DNA of 64,000 nt from Flagellimonas sp. 389 (GCF_018449435.1 NZ_JAHCMU010000013.1:1-64000), one strand, 5' to 3'; shown: positions 39,092-48,660, counted from the first letter of the stretch. Program-made: numbers and translations. Notes: generated from the sequence alone by a model not told the origin.

Positions 39092-40525
39092 ATGAAAGCA
39101 AAAATCCATATAGCACTACTCTGTACTTTTCTAATAATATCGTGTAGCGAATCTTTTGAGGAGCTAAACCGAAACCCAAATGCCATTACCACGGATGAAG
39201 TACTTCCACCGGAATTATTGATAAAAGGAACCATGTTGGCGGACATCTCTTTAAATATGAGCCACCTGCAACGCATATCGGGCATGTGGTCAGGGCAATA
39301 CAGAGGTGAAATCGCCTTGTACCTAGGGCTCTACAATTACGATATTTCATCCGAAGAATCTAACAGTGCATGGGGGTATCTGTATAATGGTATCTTAAAG
39401 CAAAATAGAGAAATCGCACGATACTATGACCTTAACGGTATTGACAGCGAAGGTATTTTGATAACTGCAATCACTCGGGTAATAGAAGCACATGCCTTGG
39501 GTACGGCAACTACAATATGGGGTGATATCCCATATTCTGAAATTGATGTCGCTGGTATTGAAGACCCAAAATTTGATTCACAAACCGAAATTTACGAGTC
39601 GCTTCAAACGATTTTGGATGAAGCGATAATCTTATTGGAAAGTCCGGATACGGATACTGGTCTAAGCGAAGATATTTTCTTTGAAGGTGATAAAGAAAGA
39701 TGGTTGCAAACTGCATATACCTTGAAGGCAAGATACTATTTACAAACAAAGCAATACCAGAACGCCTATGATGCCGCTTTAAAAGGTATTTCCGAACATG
39801 AAGGAAGCATGCGCTTTACCCCTTTGGAAACCAGAATACTCGGTACCGAAAATTTGTTATATCGATTTATGGTCGGTAGCCGAAGAGGATATATGAGCGC
39901 AGATGATACCTTTTGCAGAAATCTTTTGAGCACCAACGAAGGAAACAGAAACAATGCAAAGACCGATGAAAAAGCAAGGCGAAACCATTTAAATGCCGGT
40001 GCATCCACTGGAACGGGCAGGGCAAACATCATCAATGGAGAACTTACTCCCATGAATTTGGTAACCTACCAAGAAAATTTATTGATTCTAGCCGAATGCG
40101 CTGCCAGAACATTATCTTTTAACCAGGGACTTATTCAATTGAATCTTGTTAGGGAGTTTTTACAGTCCGAAAATTCATTTGAACTGCGGTTCTCTTCGGA
40201 TGATGATGACAAAACATACGAGCCCTATACAGAAGAGGACTTTGAAATCGGCGGAATGGAAAATGAGGATGGAATCGATAAGACAAGGGCATTGCTCCGT
40301 GAAATCATAGAAGAACGCTACGTAACAGGGTTTGGTACGTTTATTCCCTGGAACGATTTACGACGCTTGCGCACAGAAACTGATATTGTTGTCCCTGTAC
40401 CATTCAATAGGTCTGAAATTGTTTCCCATCCGCAACGTTTTATCATTTCGCAGAACGAGTTGAATTCCAATCCCAGCGCACCTACAGGTCTATCAATTTT
40501 TGACCCGATACCCATTTTTGAATAG
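39092..40525 (+). CDS. SusD/RagB-family substrate-binding lipoprotein
   Basis: 477 residues from the ATG at 39092 (MKAKIHIALL); an earlier in-frame Met at 39020 lies inside susC and would destroy the signal peptide. The lipobox is IISC at residue 18. SusD features: NRNPNAITTDEVLPPELLIKG, a helical TPR core and a C-terminal region with NDLRRL. It belongs to the RagB/SusD-like group whose sequence resembles SusD-like_2 proteins. It caps the SusC pore and binds the ligand at the cell surface. Confidence 0.94.
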   Translation: MKAKIHIALLCTFLIISCSESFEELNRNPNAITTDEVLPPELLIKGTMLADISLNMSHLQRISGMWSGQYRGEIALYLGLYNYDISSEESNSAWGYLYNGILKQNREIARYYDLNGIDSEGILITAITRVIEAHALGTATTIWGDIPYSEIDVAGIEDPKFDSQTEIYESLQTILDEAIILLESPDTDTGLSEDIFFEGDKERWLQTAYTLKARYYLQTKQYQNAYDAALKGISEHEGSMRFTPLETRILGTENLLYRFMVGSRRGYMSADDTFCRNLLSTNEGNRNNAKTDEKARRNHLNAGASTGTGRANIINGELTPMNLVTYQENLLILAECAARTLSFNQGLIQLNLVREFLQSENSFELRFSSDDDDKTYEPYTEEDFEIGGMENEDGIDKTRALLREIIEERYVTGFGTFIPWNDLRRLRTETDIVVPVPFNRSEIVSHPQRFIISQNELNSNPSAPTGLSIFDPIPIFE

Positions 40526-40586
40526 TGGCGACAAAATCCAATTCAAGAAAAAACAATACATTGAGTTCGTTTTGAATAACTAAAAC

Positions 40587-42179
40587 ATGAAGAACCCATT
40601 TAAGATTTTCTGCGAGTTTGGTACGGTGATTTATTTTCTATCGCTTTTTATGCAATCCTGCGCCGAACAAAAACAAATAAAAGCTGATATCCTCATAGAA
40701 AATGGAATAGTTTACAATGGAACTTCCAGCAAGCCATCAAAAAACAGTATTGCCGTAAAAGGTGATAAAATCGTTTACCTAGGCAATAAAGAGGATGTCG
40801 AAATTATAGCCTCAAAAGTTATAGATGCCTCTGGATTCATAGTTTCTCCCGGTTTTATTGATCCGCACACCCATGCGGATAGGGATTTAAACAAACCCGA
40901 AACATCCCATAACAAACCTTTCCTCTATCAAGGTGTTACGACGGTGGCGGTTGGTAATGATGGTAGCAGTTTTTTCCCGCTTACTAAATACAAAGCCCTT
41001 TACAGCTCTCAAGGAATTGGCACGAACGTCGTTCCTTTGGTGGGCCATGGAACGGTCAGGGAGCAGGTCATGGGGAAAAGCGATAAACAGGCAACTCCTA
41101 AAGAAATTGAGGAAATGCAAAACTTGGTTCAGCAAGAAATGAAAGCTGGGGCATTTGGAATCTCCACTGGTCTTTTTTACGCACCTGGCAGTTATTCCAA
41201 TACCGACGAAGTGATTGCTTTGGCACAAACTGCCGCAGCGTATGAAGGAATTTATGATACGCATTTAAGAGATGAAAGTTCCTATACCGTTGGCCTGCTA
41301 TCTTCCATTGAAGAAGCCATTCAGGTTGGAAGGGAAGCAAAACTTCCCATACATATTTCGCACATCAAATGTTTAGGTGTCGATGTTTGGAATGAGAGCA
41401 GAACAATCGTCAACATGATTGAAAAAGCACAAAAGGAAGGAGTGGAAATTACGGCAAACCAATACCCCTACGATGCATCAGCTACAGGACTTTTAGCTGC
41501 AGTCATACCGCGTTGGGCCGAAAGTGGTGGGAAGGATTCTTTATTTATTCGTTATGAAGACCAAAAATTGAAAGAGAAAATCTTGATTGGAATCAAAAAA
41601 AATATAAAACGAAGGGGTGGCGCTGAAAAATTATTGATCGTAAAATCCGATGATGAAAAGTATGTGGGAAAGAATGTATTGGAAATATACAATATGCTGA
41701 ACCTGGTACCAGAAGTTGCAATAATGGAAATCTTGAAGTCCGGATACGTTCGCGTAGCATCCTTCAACATGACCAAAGAAGACATTCTTACTTTCATGAA
41801 ACAAGATTGGGTAGTTACTGGTTCGGATGGCAATACGGGTCATCCCAGAAAATATGGTTCTTTCCCTAGAAAATTCCACACCTACGTAAGCCAAGAAAAG
41901 GTATTGGATACTGCTGGGTTCATCAACAGAAGTACGGCCAAAACCGCTGAAATCTTTAGAATTGAAAAAAGAGGAAGATTGGAAGAAGGATACTTTGCGG
42001 ATATCATAATTTTTGACCCCAAGACTTTTAAGGACAAAGCGAATTACACCGATGCGTTCCAGTTGTCAGAGGGGTTGATATATAGCTTCGTGAATGGAAA
42101 ACCAGCGATTGAAAATGGAACGTACACGAATAAACTAAACGGAAAAGTATTGGAAAAACAGCTTCCCAAACAAGATTGA
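40587..42179 (+). CDS. Amidohydrolase-family lipoprotein, N-acyl-D-amino-acid deacylase-like
   Basis: 530 residues. Lipobox MQSC (C25). Amidohydrolase fold: VSPGFIDPHTHADRD with metal ligands H94, H96; EIEEMQNLVQQEMKAGAFGISTGLFYAPGSYSNTDEVIALA; HISHIK; TGSDGNTGHPRKYGSFPRK near the C-terminus with the catalytic Asp. The layout matches the D-aminoacylase/N-acyl-D-glutamate deacylase group. It probably removes acyl groups from D-amino acids or related amides outside the inner membrane. It follows susD by 61 bp and probably ends the locus. Exact substrate unknown. Confidence 0.88.
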   Translation: MKNPFKIFCEFGTVIYFLSLFMQSCAEQKQIKADILIENGIVYNGTSSKPSKNSIAVKGDKIVYLGNKEDVEIIASKVIDASGFIVSPGFIDPHTHADRDLNKPETSHNKPFLYQGVTTVAVGNDGSSFFPLTKYKALYSSQGIGTNVVPLVGHGTVREQVMGKSDKQATPKEIEEMQNLVQQEMKAGAFGISTGLFYAPGSYSNTDEVIALAQTAAAYEGIYDTHLRDESSYTVGLLSSIEEAIQVGREAKLPIHISHIKCLGVDVWNESRTIVNMIEKAQKEGVEITANQYPYDASATGLLAAVIPRWAESGGKDSLFIRYEDQKLKEKILIGIKKNIKRRGGAEKLLIVKSDDEKYVGKNVLEIYNMLNLVPEVAIMEILKSGYVRVASFNMTKEDILTFMKQDWVVTGSDGNTGHPRKYGSFPRKFHTYVSQEKVLDTAGFINRSTAKTAEIFRIEKRGRLEEGYFADIIIFDPKTFKDKANYTDAFQLSEGLIYSFVNGKPAIENGTYTNKLNGKVLEKQLPKQD

Positions 42180-42302
42180 AAGATTCTAGTACGTCCCTTA
42201 AAAAAACATCTTTATTTCTTCGATTTTTAGACCCTAAACACGGTCATTCACAATTTCTGTATCCATTATGGTAATGTAATCCCCAAAGATTAAATGTTGG
42301 AT

Positions 42303-42489
42303 CTATTTGGATGAGGTTTCGTTTTCCAGAATTTTAGCATCGGGGAAACCTGCGAACGTGAATTTTCCATCTCCCTCGGTATTGAACAAAGAAGTATCTA
42401 GCTGTGGCATCCTTTCCGTTTTTGGGACAGTTCCAAAAAATTCCGTCAACTCAAAGTGGGCATTCGTCAAACGAATGAGGGTATCCGTT
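42303..42489 (-). pseudogene. Possible 5'-truncated gene remnant
   Basis: The minus-strand frame closing with TAG at 42303-42305 encodes a protein-like string: RLTNAHFELTEFFG, then TVPKTERMPQLDTSLF, then NTEGDGKFTFAGFPDAKILE and NETSSK. It opens right after an in-frame TGA at 42490-42492 with no suitable start, so only about 61 codons of a C-terminus remain. The family was not recognised. It lies between the deacylase and BspA-like genes, both read in the opposite direction. A plus-strand 65-codon ORF covers the same DNA and is less convincing. Confidence 0.35.
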
Positions 42490-42552
42490 CATTTTGTTTC
42501 TTAACTATCACCAAGAAATCTCAATTTGTGTAAAACTAAAATTACATCAAAG

Positions 42553-43947
42553 ATGAAATTGAAGAACATTTGTCTATTCCTATGTCTTTGCTCGATTGCT
42601 CTTTCCTGTGGCAAGGACGATTCGCCCAATGTCATTCCAGATGATAATCCGCCCAATGGGACTCCTAAGGAAGAGAACAAAGCCCCGGTCATAGCGGAGC
42701 AGTCCTTTACCGTTGCCGAGGATATCACCGATGCCCAGAACATTGGAACGGTAACCGCGACCGACCCGAATGGGGACAATCTTACGTTTTCCATAGAAAT
42801 GGACGATGACGGGCTTTTTGACATCACCAGTGACGGTGTCCTTAGCCTAACTGCAGGAAAATCCCTAGATTTTGAGACCAAAACGGAACATACCCTTTTT
42901 GTGAGCGCTGAGGATGGGGAGTTGGAGACAAATGCGAAAGTTACGGTCAAAGTCCAAAATGTGAGCGACACTTTGGCAGAAGATCTCAACAGTTTTGTGA
43001 CCACCTGGAAGACCACCGAAGATGGGGAAAGCATAACGATAGGCTTATCAGAAAGTCTTGAATACAATTTTACGATCGATTGGGGGGATGGCACTATTGA
43101 GAATATTACCAATAATGAAAATATAGAACATTCGTATGAAACGGCCGGGGACCACGTTGTGGCGATCCTGGGAGATTTTCCCGGTATAATAATGTCTGGG
43201 CTCGCAAGTGCGCCCAAACTTATAAGTTTGGACCAATGGGGCAATATTGAATGGAAAACCTTGAAATCGGCATTTGCGAGCTGCGGGAACATGATCTATA
43301 AAGCAACCGATGTGCCCGACCTGTCACAGGTCTCTTTTCTTTCAGGTATGTTCCGGAATGCCGAAAAATTTAACGGGGATATCGGCAATTGGGAGGTAAT
43401 CACTATTGAGGATATGAGCGGTATGTTCCAAGGTGCATCCATGTTCAACCAGAATATTGGTGAGTGGAACACGGAAAACGTCACCAATATGACCAGCATG
43501 TTCAAGGATGCTTCTTCCTTTGATCAGTATATTGGCGATTGGGATACATCAAATGTCACCTTCATGGCCAGAATGTTCGAAGGTGCATCTTTGTTCAACC
43601 AGGATATTAGTGTATGGAACACGGCAAACGTCACCTTCATGTCATTTATGTTCTCTGGAGCCTCTGCCTTCAATCAAGATATAGGGGGTTGGAACATTGG
43701 CAACATAACCAATATGGTGAGCATGTTCGATAACAGTGGAATGTCCAAAGAGAACATGAACAACACGTTGTTCAATTGGGCCAATTTTGTACAGCAAAAT
43801 AACGGACCATCCGATATTGTCTGTGGTATGGAGAATATGACTATCTGTGGGCCTGCACCTATTTTAGCAGCAACTATTCTAACTGATATTAATAATGGAT
43901 TCGGTTGGGTACTGCCCGGGTTGACCACTAAAGACTCATGCCTGTAG
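42553..43947 (+). CDS. BspA-like (DUF285) repeat lipoprotein with cadherin-like domain
   Basis: 464 residues from the ATG at 42553 ([19 protein letters not shown]); the Met 27 bp upstream would spoil the lipoprotein signal. Lipobox ALSC at C19. A cadherin/dystroglycan-like module (about 45-135, [16 protein letters not shown]) and a PKD-like DWGDGT segment (about 175-200) follow. About six DUF285 repeats (MFxGASxFNQDIGxWNTxNVTxM, about 265-415) then precede a short Cys-containing tail. DUF285 proteins are surface adhesins or binding proteins. It is a single gene ended by a strong terminator. Confidence 0.9.
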   Translation: MKLKNICLFLCLCSIALSCGKDDSPNVIPDDNPPNGTPKEENKAPVIAEQSFTVAEDITDAQNIGTVTATDPNGDNLTFSIEMDDDGLFDITSDGVLSLTAGKSLDFETKTEHTLFVSAEDGELETNAKVTVKVQNVSDTLAEDLNSFVTTWKTTEDGESITIGLSESLEYNFTIDWGDGTIENITNNENIEHSYETAGDHVVAILGDFPGIIMSGLASAPKLISLDQWGNIEWKTLKSAFASCGNMIYKATDVPDLSQVSFLSGMFRNAEKFNGDIGNWEVITIEDMSGMFQGASMFNQNIGEWNTENVTNMTSMFKDASSFDQYIGDWDTSNVTFMARMFEGASLFNQDISVWNTANVTFMSFMFSGASAFNQDIGGWNIGNITNMVSMFDNSGMSKENMNNTLFNWANFVQQNNGPSDIVCGMENMTICGPAPILAATILTDINNGFGWVLPGLTTKDSCL

Positions 43948-43972
43948 GCATTTATGATACAAGCTTTCATAT

Positions 43973-44012
43973 AAAGCCGCTCTTAAAAATGTCTCTTAAG
44001 AGCGGCTTTTAA
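43973..44012 (+). terminator. Terminator of the BspA-like gene
   Basis: Fourteen-bp perfect stem AAAGCCGCTCTTAA / TTAAGAGCGGCTTT (43973-43986 and 43996-44009) with a 9-nt loop and T-rich exit. It can also act from the other side. Confidence 0.93.
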
Positions 44013-44075
44013 TTAATGTGAGTATATGTAGTAACACCTGTTTTCAGTAATTTACAAACCTTTGTCAGGTCGAAA

Positions 44076-44186
44076 CTTTCAACTTTGCTCAAAATAGGCT
44101 AAAGTCGAGACCTCCTTGAAATATTAGGTTTTTGAAGACCTTTCGACTACGCTCAAGACAGGCCTTTCGACTGCGTTCGAGAAGAC
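44076..44186 (+). repeat. Three REP-like direct units
   Basis: Units at 44076-44098, 44140-44162 and 44164-44186 share the frame CTTTCrACTnyGyTCrArA(n)AGG. The second and third abut and include the 12-mer CAGGCCTTTCGA found also at 23602-23613. The 301-bp gap here holds otherwise only the terminator above. Confidence 0.65.
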
Positions 44187-44248
44187 ATTTGTTCATCTTA
44201 TTGCCTTTTATATATCGAACTCACCTTAAGCAGTATACCCTGTGGCAA

Positions 44249-44563
44249 CTAGGGTTCCACTACTTCACCATCCCAATTCATAAAACCACCTTCCAGATTA
44301 TAGGCATTTTCGATGCCAACACTGTTCATGATAGCACACGCCTGACCACTTCTGTTCCCAGAGCGACAGTACACATAGTAGTTTTTGGACTTGTCCAGTT
44401 TTTCGATTTCGTTCAAAAAATCCTGTCCTAGGTAAATATCTATATTGGTGGAATTTGGAATATAACCTTCTTCCACTTCCTCTGGGGTTCGTACATCCAG
44501 GATAAAGGCGTTATCGTCTTTTTCCAACTGACTTGCCCATTCTTCTTGTGATAAATCTGCCAT
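44249..44563 (-). CDS. Rhodanese-like domain protein
   Basis: 104 residues, single rhodanese domain without signal peptide. The active-site loop is CRSGNRS with C66, and the domain starts ILDVRTPEEVEEGYIPNSTNI. Single-domain rhodaneses transfer sulfane sulfur; the acceptor is unknown. Read in the same direction as two thioredoxin-like genes upstream, but separated from them by a strong terminator, so it needs its own promoter. Confidence 0.93.
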   Translation of the reverse strand: MADLSQEEWASQLEKDDNAFILDVRTPEEVEEGYIPNSTNIDIYLGQDFLNEIEKLDKSKNYYVYCRSGNRSGQACAIMNSVGIENAYNLEGGFMNWDGEVVEP

Positions 44564-44594
44564 CGCAACTAATTTTAATATTCTGTAAAAATAA

Positions 44595-44619
44595 AAATCC
44601 GAAGCATCACTTCGGATTT
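44595..44619 (-). terminator. Terminator between the redoxin and rhodanese genes
   Basis: Stem AAATCCGAAG / CTTCGGATTT (44595-44604 and 44610-44619), 5-nt loop, followed on the minus strand by TTATTTTT. Confidence 0.9.
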
Positions 44620-44641
44620 AAAGACTATTTATTTTTTCAAT

Positions 44642-45259
44642 TTAAACCTTAATGGTACAACCTATTGCCTTAGTGGTTTCAACTGCTATTTTTTTACCAG
44701 AAAGCATCGCATCAATGGCATTTTCAACAAATTTTTCCTCAACTTTTGAAGCATCTTGATAGTTATCATCAATGGCACCTATATATTTTACGATATTTCC
44801 TTTGGAAGTTTTTTCGAGCAAGTATACATGTGGCGTTCGCGTTGCGCCATACTGTGGATAGATTTTCTGTCCTTCATCCAACAAATAAGGAAAGGTAAAT
44901 CCTTTTTCTGAAGCTCTCTTTTTCATTGCTTCAAAATTATCGCCTGGTTTGGTTTCAGGATTGTTTGGGTTTATGGCTATCACGGGAACCCCCTTAGCTT
45001 TGTATTTTGCATCAAGTTCAATAATTCTATCCTCATAAGCTACTGCATAGGGACACGTGTTACAGGTGAAAATCACCAGAAATCCTTTTGCATCCTTATA
45101 ATCGGATAAAGAGACCGTATTTCCATCTATATTCTTCAATGAAAAATCGGTAGCCATATCCCCAATGGCGTATCCTTTTTCTAAAGTAGCAGATTTGTCC
45201 GTAAATGCACCTAATGAAAGCAAGAGTACAAATAGACCTACAATTTTAATTGTTTTCAT
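44642..45259 (-). CDS. Secreted thioredoxin-like (redoxin/AhpC-TSA) protein
   Basis: 205 residues. Signal peptide about 1-20 (VLLLSLGAF). Redoxin fold: DFSLKNIDGNTVSLSDYKDAKGFLVIFTCNTCPYAVAYEDRI, with the Cys pair C66-NT-C69 and the cis-Pro region ATRTPHVYLL. Periplasmic proteins of this type reduce or exchange disulfides. It follows the TlpA-like lipoprotein by 7 bp and is probably co-transcribed with it. Confidence 0.92.
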   Translation of the reverse strand: MKTIKIVGLFVLLLSLGAFTDKSATLEKGYAIGDMATDFSLKNIDGNTVSLSDYKDAKGFLVIFTCNTCPYAVAYEDRIIELDAKYKAKGVPVIAINPNNPETKPGDNFEAMKKRASEKGFTFPYLLDEGQKIYPQYGATRTPHVYLLEKTSKGNIVKYIGAIDDNYQDASKVEEKFVENAIDAMLSGKKIAVETTKAIGCTIKV

Positions 45260-45266
45260 GATAGTT

Positions 45267-45827
45267 TTAGTTTATGAATTTATTCAGTTCTTCGTTCAAT
45301 TCTTCGTAAGTAAAGCCACGCTCATAAAAACCTCGCTTTTCTTTATTGTAAATCAAAGTTGCTGGTATACCTCCACCCCACTCTTCCGCTATTTTGGGAA
45401 TCCAATCGTTTTGTTTTGGATCATCCAAAATGACAACTTTCGATTTTAAACCATTTTTTTCAACATAAGGCTCCAATCTCGACTTCCACATGGTGGGCAT
45501 ATCCAAACTTACCAAAACGACTTCTACATTTTTGTCTTTCATTTCTTCATTTACCTGTTCAAAATAGGGAAGCTCCTCAATACAAGGTTTGCACCAAGTT
45601 GCCCAAAAATTTATGACATATGTTTTATCATCTTCTTTGTTCAATAAAGGTTCAAGACCTTCATAGTTGTATATGGGAAACTTTACTTCTTGGTCTTCGG
45701 AGTTATCTGCGGTCTCAGTAGTTTCTTCATTGACGTTTGCAGTTTCCGATTCTTGTTTCTTTTCTTTTGACCCACACCCCATCAACAGAACCAATGATAG
45801 TGAGACAATTAAGAACGAGCGTAGCAT
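45267..45827 (-). CDS. TlpA-like thioredoxin-domain lipoprotein
   Basis: 186 residues from the ATG at 45827 (MLRSFLIVSLSLVLLMGC). The upstream in-frame Met at 45863 would bury the signal, so it is rejected. Lipobox LLMGC at C18, then an acidic linker (about 20-48). A TlpA-type thioredoxin domain follows with WCKPC (C79, C82) and the cis-Pro loop GGGIPATLIYNK. It is anchored in an outer leaflet facing the periplasm, and probably reduces disulfides. Confidence 0.93.
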   Translation of the reverse strand: MLRSFLIVSLSLVLLMGCGSKEKKQESETANVNEETTETADNSEDQEVKFPIYNYEGLEPLLNKEDDKTYVINFWATWCKPCIEELPYFEQVNEEMKDKNVEVVLVSLDMPTMWKSRLEPYVEKNGLKSKVVILDDPKQNDWIPKIAEEWGGGIPATLIYNKEKRGFYERGFTYEELNEELNKFIN

Positions 45828-45918
45828 GTTGTATAGTTTGCAACTAAAGTAATCATTGCACAAACTTTCACTTTTGTTTTTAACAAAAATTTATTGCTCT
45901 TTACTTCCGATTATGTTG

Positions 45919-47109
45919 TTATACTAAGTCCAAGGGTTCAAACGTACCAGAGATGATAGCTTCAGTATCTGTCCGCAGCCATTGTTTTAATAGCGAAGTA
46001 TATATTTGTCTAAAATCAATTTCATATTTAATATCCCCGTTTCCATCCAAATCCAAAAGTGATGATGGGGCATTGTACATCCCCGGGGTTTTGAGGTTTT
46101 CACCCATTAAAAAGACTGCATTGGCCGCACCATGATCGGTACCATTAGCGGCATTTTGTTTGACCCGTCTTCCAAACTCCGAGAACGTAAGGATAATGGT
46201 ATCCTTGAATGTTCCTGCATTTTTCAAATCGTTTACAAACGCTGCTATGGCATTGGAATAAGTGCCCAGCAATCGTTTTTGAGCATTTACCTGATTTGCA
46301 TGCGTATCGAATCCACCAAGGGAAGTATAATAAATCTGTGTTTTGAGCCCGGAATTTATAAACTCAGAAACTGTTTTTAGCTGTTTTCCAAAAGCATTTT
46401 TGGGATATTCCCTTGAGCTTTTGTATACTTTGGTCTTTTCAAAAATATAGGACGCGGAAGACTTGGCATCTATGGCGGTCTTGTAAAGATATCCAAGATT
46501 GTGTTCGCTCAAATGTTTGTCCCTGGAGTTTTCAAGAACCTTTGTAAAATAAGGTTCTCTGGTGGTATTGTAGAGCAATCTTGCATTTTTTGTGGCAATA
46601 CCATTTATTTTTTCGCCTTTCATCATTGTTGAAAGCATATCGTCCACTTCTATTGCACCAACGGGGTCTTTGGCAACACCATCAAGGTAACGCCCAACCC
46701 ATCCTGTCTTTAAGATTTCGTTTGAAGCGGATGCGGTCTGCCAAATATCCGTAGACCTAAAATGTGATCTTACTGGGTTAGGATACCCCACATTGTTCAT
46801 AATGGTAACATACCCGTCATCAAAAAGGTTTTTAAAGTTGGACAACGCTGAATGAAAACCGACTTCACCATCTACCAAAAGTAAGTCCTGTTTTTTCTGT
46901 GCAATTGAAACTCTATTTTTATAGTATACATCATTGGTATAGGGCACAATGGTATTTAGACCGTCGTTACCTCCGGATAATTGAATAATGACCAGTTTCT
47001 TGTTCCCTAAACTAACGGGCCATAGTTCGTTATGGGCCTTTAAAAAGTTTGGAACAAAGAGCACACTGCTCGCTAAACCACTTCTCTTTATAAACGTTCT
47101 TCTCTTCAT
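45919..47109 (-). CDS. DUF1501 protein with twin-arginine signal
   Basis: 396 residues. Tat-type start MKRRTFIKRSGLASSVLFVPNFL. The DUF1501 (sulfatase-like fold) pattern is VIIQLSGGNDGLNTIVPYTNDVYYKNR, YYTSLGGFDTHANQ, TFSEFGRRVKQNAANGTDHGAANAVFLMG. It is translated 10 bp after a DUF1800 gene, a pairing conserved in many bacteria. The pair is exported; its substrate is unknown. Confidence 0.92.
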   Translation of the reverse strand: MKRRTFIKRSGLASSVLFVPNFLKAHNELWPVSLGNKKLVIIQLSGGNDGLNTIVPYTNDVYYKNRVSIAQKKQDLLLVDGEVGFHSALSNFKNLFDDGYVTIMNNVGYPNPVRSHFRSTDIWQTASASNEILKTGWVGRYLDGVAKDPVGAIEVDDMLSTMMKGEKINGIATKNARLLYNTTREPYFTKVLENSRDKHLSEHNLGYLYKTAIDAKSSASYIFEKTKVYKSSREYPKNAFGKQLKTVSEFINSGLKTQIYYTSLGGFDTHANQVNAQKRLLGTYSNAIAAFVNDLKNAGTFKDTIILTFSEFGRRVKQNAANGTDHGAANAVFLMGENLKTPGMYNAPSSLLDLDGNGDIKYEIDFRQIYTSLLKQWLRTDTEAIISGTFEPLDLV

Positions 47110-47119
47110 GTTGTGTAAT

Positions 47120-48496
47120 TTAACACAGTTGAAATTCTGGTATTGACATTAACTGTATACAATATTCGGCTTTGCTCTCTTTTTCAAGGCTATCCATAAA
47201 AGGTTTGGCCTCTTCCTGTAAATTGCCCCCCAAGACAACCGTTTTTAGTTCAGCTTGCGATGTTTTTTTATGTTCATTTTCAAAAGAGTCCCAATCGCTT
47301 TCCACATCGAGTTTTCTGCCCACATTTTTCTTCTTATTGAATTCGGTAAGGCTATCTTCAAATTCTCCTTTTACATCAAACGAAATAATACCATTGTTCA
47401 ATAGAACGGATGGTAGCTTAAGGCGGACCATCATGGTATTGGAATCTATCCATTTTCTGCCACCCGGCCACCCGGCCACATTGGGCGGATTCAATAGTTC
47501 TTGCCCCAAAAGCTTTTGCACATAGACCAGTTCTTTATTTTTCTTGAATTTATAGGGAACAATTCGCATCATACCGACCAACATATCCGTGGGTGATTTT
47601 ATTTTGTTCCCTATAATACTTTTATCATAAAACCACTTGGAGGTAAATACATGGCGCATTACTTCAGCAATATCATATTTTGTTCGGAAGATGTCTGCCA
47701 TTTCTTTGACATAATCTTCATTTACTTCTTGACTCACAAAATAGGTATATATTTTTTTTGAAATAAAATAGGCACATTGGGGCTGTTCCAAAATAATGTC
47801 TACAATACCTTCTCCATCAAAACTCCCGGTTTTGCCCATAAAGGTTTTGCTTTCAAAATCATGAATCTTTTCCCTAAAGGCAAAGTCACCTTTAAAATTA
47901 TGCCGCCACCCAGTAAAGGCCCTTGCAGCTTCTTTGATATCTTTTTCGGAATACTGTCCCTCGCCCAAGGTAAACAGTTCCATTAGTTCCCGTGCAAAAT
48001 TCTCATTGGGTTTCTTTTTTCGGTTCTGTTGGTTGTTAAGATAATTGAGCATAGCGGCCTCTTTGGCAACTTCAATCACAAAATCACGAAAATTCCCCAA
48101 AGCATGTTGCCGAAGGGTATTATTAAAGGATTGGAAGTAAACGATGTTTCGGTCGCGAACCACAAAATGGTTTGCCCAGAACAGAGTCATCCGTTCCCGT
48201 AATTGTTCGTTTGTAGAACCCATTCGGTAAATCCATTTCTTATTGAAATCCAACAACTTTTTTCTGCTAAGTTTCTGCAACTGCATTCTAGTATCTTTGG
48301 ATACTTTGCCCGGATTATTCTTAAGAAGTGTTTTAATCTCATCAATGGGCACGTTCAATGGCGTGATCTTGGTAGAGGATTGAAAGAGGTCGTCGACTAC
48401 TTGTTTTTTTGTTTTTGAGGCTGCTTTTTCTGCTTGTGCCAGTGTTGTTCCAAAACCGGCTCTCTTATATAAATGAAATATTTTTTCGAGTTCCAT
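47120..48496 (-). CDS. DUF1800 family protein
   Basis: 458 residues. Family motifs are LYKRAGFGTT near the start, MTLFWANHFVVRD, NENFARELMELFTLGEGQYSEKDIKEAARAFTGWR, and GWPGGRKWIDSNTMMVRL. No clear signal peptide is seen, unlike its Tat-exported partner DUF1501; export together with the partner is possible. It is first of the two-gene unit. Confidence 0.92.
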   Translation of the reverse strand: MELEKIFHLYKRAGFGTTLAQAEKAASKTKKQVVDDLFQSSTKITPLNVPIDEIKTLLKNNPGKVSKDTRMQLQKLSRKKLLDFNKKWIYRMGSTNEQLRERMTLFWANHFVVRDRNIVYFQSFNNTLRQHALGNFRDFVIEVAKEAAMLNYLNNQQNRKKKPNENFARELMELFTLGEGQYSEKDIKEAARAFTGWRHNFKGDFAFREKIHDFESKTFMGKTGSFDGEGIVDIILEQPQCAYFISKKIYTYFVSQEVNEDYVKEMADIFRTKYDIAEVMRHVFTSKWFYDKSIIGNKIKSPTDMLVGMMRIVPYKFKKNKELVYVQKLLGQELLNPPNVAGWPGGRKWIDSNTMMVRLKLPSVLLNNGIISFDVKGEFEDSLTEFNKKKNVGRKLDVESDWDSFENEHKKTSQAELKTVVLGGNLQEEAKPFMDSLEKESKAEYCIQLMSIPEFQLC

Positions 48497-48641
48497 AAAT
48501 GAAATAATTCAGTATACCTCCTAATTGTGAGACACTTAAAATAACAGATAGTTTAACCTTTTGCCTAAAAAAAGTGTTATTTGTTGTTCTTTTAACAAAA
48601 CTTTATTGCTGGTATGTTAGGAAATTCAAGTCTGTTTCATA

Positions 48642-48660
48642 TACATTTGTATATACAAAT
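48642..48660 (+). promoter_or_regulatory. MarR operator overlapping the promoter -7 box
   Basis: ATTTGTATATACAAAT (48645-48660) is a perfect 16-bp palindrome of the size bound by MarR dimers. It overlaps TACATTTG (48642-48649), an exact TAnnTTTG box. The marR-like ATG is 11 bp further on. The layout predicts that the regulator represses its own operon. Confidence 0.75.

Noticed and set aside
42501..43292. 263-codon minus-strand ORF opposite the BspA-like gene
   Set aside because: The plus-strand frame has a lipoprotein signal and recognisable DUF285 repeats; the antisense frame has no domain and covers its 5' region.
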